From positions 1-58,026 of the forward strand of contig NZ_AGAV01000001.1 in the NCBI RefSeq assembly GCF_000224785.1: DNA of 58,026 bases, read 5' to 3'. The number at the start of each line of letters is the position of its first letter. The stretch's first letter is position 1. The position numbers and the translations under genes were made by a program. Positions 10,725 to 19,303 of this stretch are shown here, one piece after another. The notes under the pieces were generated by a model. The model did not search any database and had not been told where the DNA came from. It worked only from the letters and a program-made list of their open reading frames with translations. Origin of the DNA: Lentibacillus jeotgali (GTDB taxonomy: Bacteria > Bacillota > Bacilli > Bacillales > Amphibacillaceae).

Positions 10725-10803
10725 TTTTTTAGCAGAAAAGTATCATAGTGGCTTACTGCATAAATACAACCTATATAACTCAAAGGGAGAGGAAGTAATT
10801 ACA

Positions 10804-11472
10804 ATGGGCATCTTTAAACGGATGAAGGAAGATATGGATGTTGTGTTTGACCAGGACCCTGCAGCGCGGTCATATATTGAAGTGTTCCTGACTTATTCAG
10901 GGCTTCACGCTATCTGGGCACATCGCATGGCGCACTTTTGCTATAAACGCAACTTGCTTTTTATAGCACGAGCTATTTCCCAAATCAGCCGTTTCTTTAC
11001 CGGTATTGAGATTCACCCCGGAGCAAAAATCGGACGAAAGTTTTTTATTGATCACGGTATGGGAGTGGTCATCGGCGAGACATGCGAAATCGGTGATAAT
11101 GTCACCTTGTTCCAGGGTGTGACACTCGGCGGCACGGGTAAAGAAAAAGGGAAACGGCATCCCACAGTCAAAGATAATTCGATGGTGACAACCGGTGCCA
11201 GAGTACTCGGCAACATTACAATCGGTAACAGTTCAAAAGTTGGAGCAGGTTCAGTTGTTTTAAAAGATGTGCCTGATCATTCAACCGTCGTAGGGGTCCC
11301 GGGCCGGGTTGTTGTGCAAAACGGGGAAAAAGTTCGTAAAAACCTCGATCATCATAAACTGCCTGATCCTGTGGCTGACCGGTGTGAACGGCTGCAGGAG
11401 GAAATTGATGAGTTGAAAGAAGAGATAGCAAAGTTAAAGGAAGTGAAGCAGAATGGCGATAACGATTTATAA
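10804..11472 (+). CDS. cysE: Serine O-acetyltransferase
   Basis: A 222-residue left-handed beta-helix acetyltransferase making O-acetylserine from serine and acetyl-CoA, the first step of cysteine synthesis. Hexapeptide repeats cover about 65-165 ([37 protein letters not shown]). The catalytic histidines lie in [11 protein letters not shown] and KGKRHPTV. The C-terminus is a charged coiled coil. The start lies 11 nt after AAAGGGAGAGG. It overlaps cysS by 20 bases; both are governed by the upstream cysteine T-box, so the precursor and the charging enzyme respond together. Confidence 0.97.
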   Translation: MGIFKRMKEDMDVVFDQDPAARSYIEVFLTYSGLHAIWAHRMAHFCYKRNLLFIARAISQISRFFTGIEIHPGAKIGRKFFIDHGMGVVIGETCEIGDNVTLFQGVTLGGTGKEKGKRHPTVKDNSMVTTGARVLGNITIGNSSKVGAGSVVLKDVPDHSTVVGVPGRVVVQNGEKVRKNLDHHKLPDPVADRCERLQEEIDELKEEIAKLKEVKQNGDNDL

Positions 11473-12865
11473 TACACTGACACATGACAAAGAAGCGTTT
11501 AAACCACTCGATGCAGGCAAGGTCCGCATGTACGTCTGCGGCCCGACTGTCTATAATTATATTCATATCGGCAATGCCCGGCCTGCCATTGTGTTCGATA
11601 CCGTCCGACGCTACCTTGAATATAAAGAATATGAAGTGGATTACGTTTTGAATTTTACGGATGTGGACGACAAGATCATCAATGCAGCCAATGAACTGAA
11701 TGAGCAAGTGCCGGATGTGGCAAACCGGTTTATAGAAGCCTACCTGAGTGATGTGGAAGCGCTCGGCGTCAAAAAAGCCACCTATAACCCGAGAGTTACC
11801 GAAACGATGGATGATATCATACGTTTTATCTCAAATCTGATCAGTAAAGGATATGCCTATGAAGTGGATGGGGATGTTTATTTCAAACCCCGTTCGTTTG
11901 ACGATTACGGGAAATTATCACACCAGTCCATAGATGAATTGCGAAGCGGTGCACGTATACAGGTTGGCGAGAAAAAGGAAGATCCGCTCGATTTTGCCTT
12001 ATGGAAAAAAGCAAAGGATGATGAGATTGCCTGGGATTCACCATGGGGGCAAGGACGTCCTGGGTGGCATATCGAATGCTCCGCAATGGCCAAAAAGTAT
12101 CTTGGCGAGACGATTGATATTCATGCCGGCGGTCAGGATCTGACATTTCCGCACCACGAGAATGAAATCGCGCAGTCGGAAGCAATGACCGAAAAGCCGT
12201 TTGCTAATTACTGGATGCATAATGGGTATATTAATATTGATAACGAAAAAATGTCCAAATCACTTGGCAACTTTGTTTTAACAAAAGATATTATTTCACA
12301 GCATGATCCACAGGTTATCCGCTTTTTCATGCTCAGTGTCCATTATCGGAATCCAATTAATTTCACTGAAGAGTTGCTTCAGGGAGCAAAAAACAGTCTT
12401 GACCGGATTAAAAACGCTTGGACCAATCTGGAACACCGCAGCCAGTCAAGTATGGACCTGACAGATAAAAGTAATGCGTGGCTGGAGAAAATCAGCCAGC
12501 TGCACAATCAATTTGAGGCGGCAATGGATGACGACTTTAATACAGCGAATGCCATCTCGGTTTTATTTGAACTGACAAAAGAGGCAAACGTGTACCTTGA
12601 GGAAAAACAGACAGATACACATGTTATCAGGGCTTTCCAGGAAAGCATGAACACCGTGCTTGATGTACTGGGAATCCGGATGGAAACAGAAGAACCGCTG
12701 CTGGATGAGGACATCGAAGCATTGCTGAAGGCGCGGACTGAAGCCAGAAAAAACCGTGACTTCGGCCGGGCCGATGAAATTCGCGACGCCCTGAAGGGGA
12801 AAAATATTATCCTGGAAGATACGCCTCAAGGCACCCGGTGGAAAAGAGCAGACAATGGGTCTTGA
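11453..12865 (+). CDS. cysS: Cysteine--tRNA ligase
   Basis: A 470-residue class I synthetase. The HIGH-type motif is [16 protein letters not shown] (about 24-39), whose cysteine is a zinc ligand together with WHIECSAM (about 204-211) and FPHHENE (about 229-235). KMSKS is intact at about 265-269. The C-terminal helical anticodon region follows. Starts inside cysE and ends 11 nt inside mrnC, so the three genes are translationally linked downstream of the T-box. Confidence 0.98.
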   Translation: MAITIYNTLTHDKEAFKPLDAGKVRMYVCGPTVYNYIHIGNARPAIVFDTVRRYLEYKEYEVDYVLNFTDVDDKIINAANELNEQVPDVANRFIEAYLSDVEALGVKKATYNPRVTETMDDIIRFISNLISKGYAYEVDGDVYFKPRSFDDYGKLSHQSIDELRSGARIQVGEKKEDPLDFALWKKAKDDEIAWDSPWGQGRPGWHIECSAMAKKYLGETIDIHAGGQDLTFPHHENEIAQSEAMTEKPFANYWMHNGYINIDNEKMSKSLGNFVLTKDIISQHDPQVIRFFMLSVHYRNPINFTEELLQGAKNSLDRIKNAWTNLEHRSQSSMDLTDKSNAWLEKISQLHNQFEAAMDDDFNTANAISVLFELTKEANVYLEEKQTDTHVIRAFQESMNTVLDVLGIRMETEEPLLDEDIEALLKARTEARKNRDFGRADEIRDALKGKNIILEDTPQGTRWKRADNGS

Positions 12866-13253
12866 TGTCAGACAGATGAAGAGCCTTGCGCTTGCCTATA
12901 TGGGGGATGCGGTTTACGAGGTGCATGTGCGAGAGCACCTTTTAAAAGCCGGAAAAGTAAAGCCTAACCAACTCCACAAAGAAGCTGTCTCGTTCGTCTC
13001 GGCCAAATCACAGGCAGCGATTGTTCTGCACTGGATGGAGATAAATTATCTGACCGCTGAAGAAGAAAAGGTTGTTACCCGAGGGAGAAATGCGAAATCC
13101 GGAACTGTCCCAAGGAACACAAGTGTCCAGACATATCGCTATAGTACAGCGTTTGAGGCACTGATCGGCTATTATTATTTACTGGAAGATAAAGAGCGCT
13201 TAACCGAACTGCTGAATGCAGCTGTGGCGTTCGTTGAAGGGAGGAAGGGTTGA
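12855..13253 (+). CDS. mrnC: Mini-ribonuclease III
   Basis: A 132-residue catalytic RNase III domain without the double-stranded RNA-binding domain; it matures 23S rRNA ends in B. subtilis. The acidic motif is in [18 protein letters not shown] (about 11-28), and a second acidic cluster lies in [12 protein letters not shown] (about 98-109), as in RNase III catalytic sites. It overlaps cysS by 11 bases and is followed directly by rlmB. Confidence 0.95.
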   Translation: MGLDVRQMKSLALAYMGDAVYEVHVREHLLKAGKVKPNQLHKEAVSFVSAKSQAAIVLHWMEINYLTAEEEKVVTRGRNAKSGTVPRNTSVQTYRYSTAFEALIGYYYLLEDKERLTELLNAAVAFVEGRKG

Positions 13254-13255
13254 CA

Positions 13256-14005
13256 ATGGAGCAGGAAATCATTATGGGCAAGAATCCCGTTATAGAAGCA
13301 TTGAAATCAGGAAGACCGGTTAACAAAGTGTTTGTTTCAGAACACCTGAATAAAGGCTTATCCGGAAAATTGCAGCAATTAAGCAAAAGTGCCGGTACCA
13401 TTATACAAAAAGTGCCGAAAAATAAGCTTGACCAAATGGTCACCGGGAACCATCAGGGGGTTGTTGCCTATGTTGCCTCTTACGCTTATGCATCACTGGA
13501 GGACTTGTTTTCCAATGCAGAGAAGCGGCATGAAGCACCATTCTTCATCATTTTAGATCAGCTGGAGGATCCACACAATTTGGGTTCCATACTGCGCAGT
13601 GCAGATGCAGTGGGTGCACATGGCGTGATCATTCCAAAGCGGCGTTCTGTCGGGCTAACAAACGCAGTCTCCAAAACGGCTGCAGGTGCCCTGGAACATG
13701 TACCGGTTGCACGGGTAACCAATATTGCCAATACGATTGAGGAACTGAAGAAACGTTATGTATGGGTTGTCGGAACAGAGGCTGATGCGACTGAAGATTA
13801 CCGGGAGCTCGATGGGACACTGCCGATTACTCTGGTGATTGGTAATGAAGGCAAGGGGATGAGCCGGCTGGTAAGAGACAAATGTGACTGGACACTCAGC
13901 CTGCCAATGAAAGGGCATGTGTCCTCCCTTAATGCATCTGTTGCTTGCAGTTTATTGCTTTACGAGGTGTTCCGCAAACGATATCCGGCTGGTGACTCAT
14001 CATGA
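13256..14005 (+). CDS. rlmB: 23S rRNA 2'-O-ribose guanosine methyltransferase (TrmH/SPOUT family)
   Basis: About 249 residues. An N-terminal substrate-binding domain (about 1-80) precedes a SPOUT knot with the signature segments LEDPHNLGSILRSADA (about 103-118), VIGNEGKGMSRLV (about 197-209) and LPMKGHVSSLNASVA (about 219-233), where SAM binds. Orthologue of YacO. ATG 13256 has AAGGG six nt upstream; TTG 13250, two codons earlier and overlapping the mrnC stop, is also possible with GGAGG at five nt. Ends in an ATGA overlap with rae1. Confidence 0.95.
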   Translation: MEQEIIMGKNPVIEALKSGRPVNKVFVSEHLNKGLSGKLQQLSKSAGTIIQKVPKNKLDQMVTGNHQGVVAYVASYAYASLEDLFSNAEKRHEAPFFIILDQLEDPHNLGSILRSADAVGAHGVIIPKRRSVGLTNAVSKTAAGALEHVPVARVTNIANTIEELKKRYVWVVGTEADATEDYRELDGTLPITLVIGNEGKGMSRLVRDKCDWTLSLPMKGHVSSLNASVACSLLLYEVFRKRYPAGDSS

Positions 14006-14511
14006 ATGTGCTCGTGGTGGACGGCTATAATATTATCGGCGACTGGGAGGAACTACGCAAGCTGAAGCAGACCAGCATTGGACAAGCACGAGACATGCTA
14101 ATTGAAAAGCTGGCCGAATATCAGGCGTATACTGGTATGCGGGTGATTATCGTATTTGATGCGTACTATGTAAAAGGAATCGCAAGCAAATTGAAGGAAT
14201 ATCAGGTTGAAATCATTTATACCAAAGAGAATGAAACAGCCGATGAATGTATTGAACGAATTGTAAAAGATTTAAAGAACGTGATTAATCAGGTTTATGT
14301 AGCAACCTCAGACTATGCGGAACAGCGAACCATTTTTGGCCGGGGGGCTTTAAGGAAATCGGCACGGGAACTGCAAATCGAACTGGATGATATCGATAAA
14401 GAAATAGGACAGCAGATAGAAAAGCATCAAAAAGTTCAGCCACAGATTAAAATCCCATTGACAGAAGATGTCCTGGAGAAATTTGAAAAGTGGCGGCGGG
14501 GGGATTCGTAA
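14002..14511 (+). CDS. rae1: Ribosome-dependent mRNA endonuclease Rae1 (YacP, NYN/PIN domain)
   Basis: A 169-residue NYN-domain protein. LVVDGYNII (about 4-12), VIIVFDAYYV (about 49-58), ETADECIERIV (about 77-87) and VATSDYAEQ (about 97-105) supply the acidic residues of the PIN-like site. In B. subtilis, Rae1 cleaves mRNA in the ribosomal A site. It is coupled to rlmB by an ATGA overlap. About 214 nt separate it from sigH, which has its own promoter. Confidence 0.94.
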   Translation: MNVLVVDGYNIIGDWEELRKLKQTSIGQARDMLIEKLAEYQAYTGMRVIIVFDAYYVKGIASKLKEYQVEIIYTKENETADECIERIVKDLKNVINQVYVATSDYAEQRTIFGRGALRKSARELQIELDDIDKEIGQQIEKHQKVQPQIKIPLTEDVLEKFEKWRRGDS

Positions 14512-14657
14512 TCTCTTTGTCTGGCCGATGGCAAAAAGCTGAGGAATGCTTGGATCTTATGCATGACACGAAGAAAAAGTATTTTTCTATTTCGGATAAA
14601 TTCTGGATAGAGCCGCTCTTCCTCTGGCATCGAAGGAATTCACTTTTTAAATCTAAT

Positions 14658-14687
14658 TTGACTAGCAGGAAGCGCTTACTGTATAAT
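14658..14687 (+). promoter_or_regulatory. Sigma-A promoter of sigH
   Basis: TTGACT (14658-14663), 18-nt spacer, TATAAT (14682-14687), about 40 nt before the sigH start. No AbrB or Spo0A site could be assigned by eye. Confidence 0.85.
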
Positions 14688-14728
14688 ACCTTTAAATTGA
14701 CTGCAGTGCAGCCGGGGGGTCTTTTTTG

Positions 14729-15382
14729 GTGAGTGTCAAGCTGGCAGAAAGAGATTATCAGGTTCTGGAATCGCTTCATGATGACGAAATTATTCGCTTG
14801 ATCCATCAGGGGGATAGCCATGTGCTGGACTTTCTGATACATAAATATATTAATTATGTGCGGGCCAAAGCACGTACATACTTTATTATTGGTGCTGATA
14901 AAGAAGATATCATTCAAGAAGGCATGATCGGCCTCTATAAGGCAATCCGTGATTATGATGGGGACAAGCTCTCATCATTTAAGGCATTTGCCGAACTTTG
15001 TGTTACCAGACAGATAATTACCGCCATCAAAACGGCTACACGACAGAAACATACCCCGCTCAACTCCTATGTGTCTCTGGATAAACCAATTTATGATGAA
15101 GAATCTGACCGAACTCTGCTGGATGTAATTGCTGGTTCAAAATCATTTGATCCTCAGGAATTGCTTGAAAACAGGGAAAGATTTTTTGATATGGAAGGAA
15201 AACTATCGGAACTATTAAGCGACCTGGAAAAAAAGGTTCTGAGCTTATATATGGATGGCTGTACATATCAGGAGATTTCGGTCAAATTAAAACGGCATGT
15301 TAAATCAATCGATAACGCCCTGCAGCGCATCAAACGTAAATTGGAGCTGCTCCTGGAAGCGAACGGAGCAGGGATTGGGTAG
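14729..15382 (+). CDS. sigH: RNA polymerase sigma-H factor
   Basis: A 217-residue sigma-70 family factor directing transition-phase and early sporulation genes in Bacillus. Region 2 (about 45-115) contains RAKARTYFIIGADKEDIIQEGMIGLYKA-type sequence followed by AFAELCVTRQIITAIKTATR; region 4 (about 160-210) carries the helix-turn-helix YQEISVKLKRHVKSIDNAL. GTG 14729 is nine nt after a GGGGGG Shine-Dalgarno; TTG 14726, one codon earlier, is an alternative. Transcribed from its own promoter at 14658-14687. Confidence 0.97.
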   Translation: MSVKLAERDYQVLESLHDDEIIRLIHQGDSHVLDFLIHKYINYVRAKARTYFIIGADKEDIIQEGMIGLYKAIRDYDGDKLSSFKAFAELCVTRQIITAIKTATRQKHTPLNSYVSLDKPIYDEESDRTLLDVIAGSKSFDPQELLENRERFFDMEGKLSELLSDLEKKVLSLYMDGCTYQEISVKLKRHVKSIDNALQRIKRKLELLLEANGAGIG

Positions 15383-15386
15383 TCCA

Positions 15387-15415
15387 TTGACACTTCATGC
15401 GAGCCGTGCTACATT
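15387..15415 (+). promoter_or_regulatory. Sigma-A promoter of rpmG-secE
   Basis: TTGACA (15387-15392), 17-nt spacer, TACATT (15410-15415), starting five nt after the sigH stop. Confidence 0.85.
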
Positions 15416-15462
15416 TGTATGAGTGAAAACCCTGAGAGCGGGGTGGTACGGGTGACAAAAAA

Positions 15463-15600
15463 GTGATACTGGCTTGTACTTCGTGTGCAAGCAGAAATTA
15501 TACGTCGAGCAAAAATGCATCCAAGCAGCCTGAACGATTAGAAATAAAGAAATACTGCAAAACATGCGGCAAACACACATTGCATCGCGAGACAAAATAA
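15463..15600 (+). CDS. rpmG: 50S ribosomal protein L33 (start ambiguous, apparent -1 nt indel)
   Basis: A 45-codon ORF from GTG 15463 encodes the L33 core, with CTSC near the start and CKTC near the end as zinc ligands and the family C-terminus THHRETK-like LHRETK. Family members have about four more N-terminal residues of the MxKK type. The bases just upstream supply them in another frame: GTG 15452 reads M-T-K-K and then TGA, because the A run is six instead of seven. A good GGGGTGG site serves GTG 15452 rather than 15463. Either the gene uses GTG 15463, or the A run is a sequencing error, a real frameshift, or a slippage site. Too short for routine ORF lists. Confidence 0.85.
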   Translation: MILACTSCASRNYTSSKNASKQPERLEIKKYCKTCGKHTLHRETK

Positions 15601-15637
15601 AAGCGTTATTCAGGCAGGGTGTGGAGGGGGACAACCT

Positions 15638-15814
15638 TTGAAAATCATTAAATTTTTCAAGAATGTTTCAAGAGAGATGAAAAAGGTCAGCTGGCCAAAA
15701 GGCCGCGAGCTGACAAGCTATACAATAACTGTATTAACAACGGTCACATTTGTTGCAGTGTTTTTTGCAATCGTTGATCTTGGCATTTCACAACTGCTGA
15801 ATTTATTTTTTTAA
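15638..15814 (+). CDS. secE: Preprotein translocase subunit SecE
   Basis: A 58-residue single-span subunit of the SecYEG channel. The amphipathic N-terminus contains SREMKKVSWPKGREL (about 11-25), the conserved cytoplasmic helix and turn, followed by one transmembrane helix (about 30-55). TTG 15638 is used, seven nt after GGAGGGGG. Lies between rpmG and nusG as in B. subtilis. Confidence 0.96.
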   Translation: MKIIKFFKNVSREMKKVSWPKGRELTSYTITVLTTVTFVAVFFAIVDLGISQLLNLFF

Positions 15815-15823
15815 CCGCAAATC

Positions 15824-15854
15824 TTGAATAACAAACCTGTTTTTATGCTATAAT
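15824..15854 (+). promoter_or_regulatory. Promoter upstream of nusG
   Basis: TTGAAT (15824-15829), a long 19-nt spacer, TATAAT (15849-15854) preceded by TGC (15846-15848 = TGC), an extended -10-like context. Transcription would begin near 15861, only about 14 nt before a terminator hairpin. Confidence 0.6.
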
Positions 15855-15874
15855 GGAAAATAATATTTTGATTT

Positions 15875-15901
15875 AAAAAACCCGGAGATATCGGGTTTTT
15901 T
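15875..15901 (+). terminator. Intrinsic terminator between secE and nusG
   Basis: AAAAAACCCG (15875-15884) and CGGGTTTTTT (15892-15901) form a perfect 10-bp stem with a seven-base loop. It would end the rpmG-secE transcript and also a short leader from the promoter just upstream, so it may act as an attenuator for nusG. Confidence 0.88.
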
Positions 15902-16018
15902 AATATGGTTGAATTTCTGCGGTTAAGAAGGCTCAATACTGCTGCTAAGGCTGTCTAAAGCAAAAAAGTTAAAAAAGTCAATTAAGGGAGGGAAGGGCAA
16001 GCCAATTGTCCTGATCAC

Positions 16019-16552
16019 ATGGAAAAAAACTGGTATGCAATCCACACTTATTCTGGCTACGAAAACAAGGTGAAGACGAATCTTGAAAAACGTGTGGGAA
16101 CAATGGGTATGGAGGATAAGATCTTCCGGGTTCTTGTGCCGGAAGATGAAGAGACGGAAATCAAAAATGGCAAGAAGAAAGTGGTCAAAAAGAAATTTTT
16201 CCCCGGCTATGTTCTCGCGGAAATGGTCATGACGGACGATTCGTGGTACGTGGTGCGCAACACCCCAGGAGTCACCGGGTTCGTCGGGTCAAGCGGACAC
16301 GGGACAAAGCCAACGCCCCTTCTGCCTGATGAAATAGATGCGGTGCTCAAACGGATGGGTGTATCCGAGCCTGTTAAACAAGTTGATTTTGAATTGAAAG
16401 AGAACGTGAAAGTTGCCGATGGACCGTTCAGCGAATTTACAGGCACCATCGAGCACATCGATGCCGATAAGCAGAAACTAAAAGTACATGTTAATATGTT
16501 CGGACGCGAAACGCCTGTTGAACTCGATTTTTCCCAGGTGGAAAAGCTGTAA
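16019..16552 (+). CDS. nusG: Transcription termination/antitermination factor NusG
   Basis: A 177-residue elongation factor with an NGN domain (about 1-115, beginning WYAIHTYSGYENKV) and a C-terminal KOW domain (about 122-175, VKVADGPFSEFTGTIEHID). It binds the clamp of RNA polymerase and in Bacillus promotes pausing. ATG 16019 gives the family N-terminus MEKNWY. The only strong purine-rich site, GGGAGGGAAGGG (about 15986-15997), lies more than 20 nt upstream with no in-frame start nearer, an unusual spacing. Confidence 0.97.
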   Translation: MEKNWYAIHTYSGYENKVKTNLEKRVGTMGMEDKIFRVLVPEDEETEIKNGKKKVVKKKFFPGYVLAEMVMTDDSWYVVRNTPGVTGFVGSSGHGTKPTPLLPDEIDAVLKRMGVSEPVKQVDFELKENVKVADGPFSEFTGTIEHIDADKQKLKVHVNMFGRETPVELDFSQVEKL

Positions 16553-16589
16553 AAGAAGAAATCAAATCTATAAAATCATAAGCAATACC

Positions 16590-16618
16590 TTGCATAATTT
16601 GATAATACATGCTAAAAT
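16590..16618 (+). promoter_or_regulatory. Sigma-A promoter of rplK-rplA
   Basis: TTGCAT (16590-16595), 17-nt spacer, TAAAAT (16613-16618). A small hairpin TCCCCG/CGGGGA (16635-16654) lies at the 5' end of the expected leader. Confidence 0.8.
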
Positions 16619-16667
16619 TCTTTTGTTATTTATGTCCCCGGTAAGATGCGGGGATTTGTAATGTTGA

Positions 16668-16716
16668 GTGGGAGGGGAACTTACCCTATTACCACATCAC
16701 GGACTTTAAGGAGGTG
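16668..16716 (+). promoter_or_regulatory. Candidate L1-binding leader upstream of rplK
   Basis: GTGGGAGG (16668-16675), CTTACC and ACCACA (about 16690-16696) occur in the same order as in a second copy before rplA (17271-17309). GTGG can pair with CCAC, folding the region just before the rplK ribosome binding site. L1 autoregulation of the L11 operon is established in bacteria; this assignment rests on the duplicated motif and position. Confidence 0.65.
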
Positions 16717-16722
16717 TGTCTC

Positions 16723-17148
16723 GTGGCTAAAAAAGTAATTAAACTAGTGAAGCTGCAAATCGAGGCCGGTAAAGCAAATCCAGCGCCGCCGGTAGGACCG
16801 GCATTGGGTCAGGCTGGTGTGAATATCATGGGATTCTGTAAAGAATTTAACGCTCGTACCCAGGATCAGGCTGGTATGATTATTCCGGTTGAGATTACGG
16901 TTTTCGAAGATCGTTCATTTACATTTATTACGAAAACCCCGCCAGCTGCAGTACTGCTGAAAAAGGCGGCCGGTATTGATACAGCATCAGGCGAACCGAA
17001 TCGTAATACAGTTGCTTCGGTCAAACGTGATCAGGTACAGGAAATTGCGGAAACCAAAATGCCTGACTTGAACGCAGCTGATTTGGATGCTGCTGTACGT
17101 ATGGTTGAAGGAACCGCACGCAGCATGGGTATTTCGATTGAAGACTAA
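16723..17148 (+). CDS. rplK: 50S ribosomal protein L11
   Basis: A 141-residue protein of the GTPase-associated centre, binding 23S rRNA with L10. The N-terminal domain carries the proline-rich [16 protein letters not shown] helix region, the thiostrepton-contact segment. GTG 16723 is chosen because the family starts with MAKKV and AAGGAGGTGT ends six nt upstream; an ORF extension to 16714 is not credible. First gene of the rplKA operon. Confidence 0.97.
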   Translation: MAKKVIKLVKLQIEAGKANPAPPVGPALGQAGVNIMGFCKEFNARTQDQAGMIIPVEITVFEDRSFTFITKTPPAAVLLKKAAGIDTASGEPNRNTVASVKRDQVQEIAETKMPDLNAADLDAAVRMVEGTARSMGISIED

Positions 17149-17173
17149 TGCGCGTTAAACATGAATAAATACA

Positions 17174-17211
17174 GTTGCGATAAATGGTCTGCCATATTAC
17201 GCAACTTTTTT
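17174..17211 (+). terminator. Terminator-like hairpin between rplK and rplA
   Basis: GTTGCG (17174-17179) pairs with CGCAAC (17200-17205), with additional TGG/CCA pairing at the top, followed by T6 (17206-17211). A second stem, AAAATGC (17216-17222) with GCATTTT (17261-17267), follows. The position between co-regulated genes suggests partial termination or attenuation. Confidence 0.7.
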
Positions 17212-17270
17212 CATGAAAATGCCTCAGTGCCCTGTTCATCACCCTGGACGGCGCTGACGAGCATTTTTAA

Positions 17271-17309
17271 GTGGGAGGTCTTACCGCTAAAAACCACAAC
17301 CTGAGGAGG
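17271..17309 (+). promoter_or_regulatory. Second L1-type motif before rplA
   Basis: GTGGGAGG, CTTACC and ACCACA recur here with nearly the spacing seen upstream of rplK, ending in the GAGGAGG ribosome binding site of rplA. This would let L1 repress its own cistron separately. Confidence 0.62.
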
Positions 17310-17316
17310 AAGTAAA

Positions 17317-18012
17317 ATGGTTAAAAGAAGTAAAAGATATCAAGAAGTTGCCAAGCTTGTTGATCGTTCAAAAGCATATGATGCCGAAGAAGCGGTCGCT
17401 TTACTGAAAGAAACCGCAAAGGCAAACTTTGATGAAACAGTTGAGGCTGCTTTCCGTCTGGGAGTTGACCCTAAGAAAGCTGACCAGCAGATCCGCGGTG
17501 CTATGGTTCTGCCGAACGGAACCGGTAAAACCCAGCGTGTCCTGGTATTTGCAAAAGGCGATAAGGCTACAGAGGCCGAAAATGCCGGAGCGGATTACGT
17601 CGGAGAGCAGGATCTTATCAATAAAATCAATCAGGGCTGGTTTGATTTCGATGTTGTTGTGGCAACACCGGACATGATGGCTGAAGTAGGTAAACTAGGC
17701 CGTGTGCTTGGACCTAAAGGGCTCATGCCTAACCCTAAAACAGGCACGGTAACATTCGAAATTGAAAAAGCTGTAAATGAAATTAAAGCCGGTAAAGTGG
17801 AATATCGTGTTGACAAATCCGCCAATATTCATGTTCCGCTTGGAAAAATCTCATTTGATAACCAGAAATTGGTTGAGAACTTTGAAGCAATTGCTGATGC
17901 ACTTATGAAAGCAAAGCCACAGGCAGCAAAAGGTGTTTATATGCGCAATGCTTCTGTAACGTCCACAATGGGACCAGGCATCCGAGTCGATGTTTCCGGC
18001 TACCGCAGTTAA
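17317..18012 (+). CDS. rplA: 50S ribosomal protein L1
   Basis: A 231-residue L1-stalk protein contacting E-site tRNA and acting as translational repressor of its operon. The family hallmark [20 protein letters not shown] (about 119-138) is intact, as is the C-terminal [14 protein letters not shown] 17317 follows GAGGAGG. It lies 168 nt after rplK, a gap containing a terminator-like hairpin and an L1-type motif. Confidence 0.98.
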   Translation: MVKRSKRYQEVAKLVDRSKAYDAEEAVALLKETAKANFDETVEAAFRLGVDPKKADQQIRGAMVLPNGTGKTQRVLVFAKGDKATEAENAGADYVGEQDLINKINQGWFDFDVVVATPDMMAEVGKLGRVLGPKGLMPNPKTGTVTFEIEKAVNEIKAGKVEYRVDKSANIHVPLGKISFDNQKLVENFEAIADALMKAKPQAAKGVYMRNASVTSTMGPGIRVDVSGYRS

Positions 18013-18066
18013 TATCAATCAGCTTAATTGGCCACAGGGCTTGACGGTTTACGGCAGATTGCATGG

Positions 18067-18095
18067 TTGACTTTTAGTGAGTGGTCAAGTACAAT
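18067..18095 (+). promoter_or_regulatory. Sigma-A promoter of rplJ-rplL
   Basis: TTGACT (18067-18072), 17-nt spacer, TACAAT (18090-18095). It drives a leader of about 185 nt before rplJ. Confidence 0.85.
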
Positions 18096-18101
18096 GAATG
18101 A

Positions 18102-18248
18102 CGTTATAGAGATGAATACGTTATACCGTAGACAGCAGGTGCAGATAATGCTTAATTTCCTGCCGAGGTGTTGGACAGCAAATGGATAACCCCCCGAATG
18201 GGCTCCCATTTGTCATACAAGCCTCCATGTCTGCATGGAGGCTTTCTT
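18102..18248 (+). promoter_or_regulatory. L10-type leader with attenuator
   Basis: The leader between the promoter and rplJ ends in a perfect terminator stem AAGCCTCCATG (18219-18229) / CATGGAGGCTT (18234-18244) followed by TCTT. Position, length and the GCCGAGGTGT segment (about 18162-18171) fit the L10 leader family, in which the L10-L12 complex binds the RNA and promotes termination. The family call is by memory; the attenuator is directly visible. Confidence 0.8.
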
Positions 18249-18289
18249 AATAAATGCGGTATGATGAACATTTAACAGGAGGTGGAATG

Positions 18290-18796
18290 ATGGCTAATGC
18301 AAATATTATCGAGCAGAAAAAGCAGCTTGTAGATGAAATTGCAGATAAATTCCGCGACAGTCAGTCAACAATGCTGGTGGACTACCGCGGGCTTGACGTT
18401 GCTGAAGCAGATGAATTGCGTAAACAATTGCGTGAAGCAAACGTGGAATTTAAAGTATACAAAAACACCATGACACGCCGTGCAGTGGAAAAAGCCGACC
18501 TGAATGGCTTGTCCGAAACACTCGTCGGCCCGACTGCAGTTGCTTTCAGTAATGATGACGTTGTAGCGCCGGCTAAAATTCTTAACAACTTCTCTAAAGA
18601 GCACGAAGCTTTGGAAATTAAAGGCGGCGTCATTGAAGGCGAAATTGCCTCCCTTGAGCAAATCAAGGAACTTGCAGACCTGCCGAACTACGAAGGCATG
18701 GTATCAATGCTGCTCAGCGTATTGCAAGCACCAGTGCGCAACTTTGCATACGCAACAAAAGCTATTGCAGATCAGAAAGAAGAACAAGGTGCATAA
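18290..18796 (+). CDS. rplJ: 50S ribosomal protein L10
   Basis: A 168-residue stalk-base protein that anchors L12 dimers through its C-terminal helix and binds 23S rRNA and the rplJ leader. The N-terminal half ([33 protein letters not shown]) is typical. The second of two adjacent ATGs (18290) lies six nt after AGGAGG; the first (18287) is too close, and the extension to 18254 is in the leader. Confidence 0.97.
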   Translation: MANANIIEQKKQLVDEIADKFRDSQSTMLVDYRGLDVAEADELRKQLREANVEFKVYKNTMTRRAVEKADLNGLSETLVGPTAVAFSNDDVVAPAKILNNFSKEHEALEIKGGVIEGEIASLEQIKELADLPNYEGMVSMLLSVLQAPVRNFAYATKAIADQKEEQGA

Positions 18797-18854
18797 TTTG
18801 GCTGCCGGTATTCCGGCTTTCGGATAACCAAACGATAAAAATGGAGGAATAAAA

Positions 18855-19220
18855 ATGGATAATCAGCAAATTATTGATGCGATTAAAGAAATGTCTGTTT
18901 TAGAATTAAATGATTTAGTTAAAGCAATTGAAGAAGAATTTGGCGTAACTGCTGCAGCGCCAGTTGCAGTTGCTGGTGGAGATGGCGGCGGAGAAGCTGC
19001 TGAAGAACAAACTGAATTTGATGTAGAACTTCAGGACGCTGGCGATTCTAAAATTAAGGTTGTTAAAGCAGTCCGCGAAATCACTGGTCTTGGCCTGAAA
19101 GATGCAAAAGAACTGGTTGATAACGCTCCTAAAGCTGTTAAAGAAGGCGCAACTAAAGAAGAAGCTGAAGAAATCAAAGGCCAGCTTGAAGAAGCAGGCG
19201 CAACTATAGAACTTAAGTAG
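18855..19220 (+). CDS. rplL: 50S ribosomal protein L7/L12
   Basis: A 121-residue acidic stalk protein that recruits translational GTPases. N-terminal dimerisation domain (about 1-32), alanine/glycine-rich hinge (about 34-52, [19 protein letters not shown]), and the compact C-terminal domain with [22 protein letters not shown] 18855 follows TGGAGG. Second gene after rplJ. Confidence 0.98.
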   Translation: MDNQQIIDAIKEMSVLELNDLVKAIEEEFGVTAAAPVAVAGGDGGGEAAEEQTEFDVELQDAGDSKIKVVKAVREITGLGLKDAKELVDNAPKAVKEGATKEEAEEIKGQLEEAGATIELK

Positions 19221-19232
19221 TTTGATGAATGA

Positions 19233-19266
19233 GAGCTCGTCGGTATTACGACGGGCTCTATATATA
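19233..19266 (+). terminator. rplL terminator
   Basis: GAGCTCGTCG (19233-19242) pairs with CGACGGGCTC (19249-19258) with one G-T pair and a six-base loop, followed by a TA/T-rich stretch. It precedes the methyltransferase start. Confidence 0.75.
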
Positions 19267-19303
19267 TTTTACCTTCACATTACACAACGAAGCGGGTGTC
19301 CAA

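Noticed and set aside
10490-10732. 80-codon ORF over the cys leader
   Set aside because: The region is a T-box RNA including its terminator stem.
18254-18289. N-terminal extension of rplJ
   Set aside because: It lies between the attenuator and the Shine-Dalgarno; family members begin at the second ATG at 18290.
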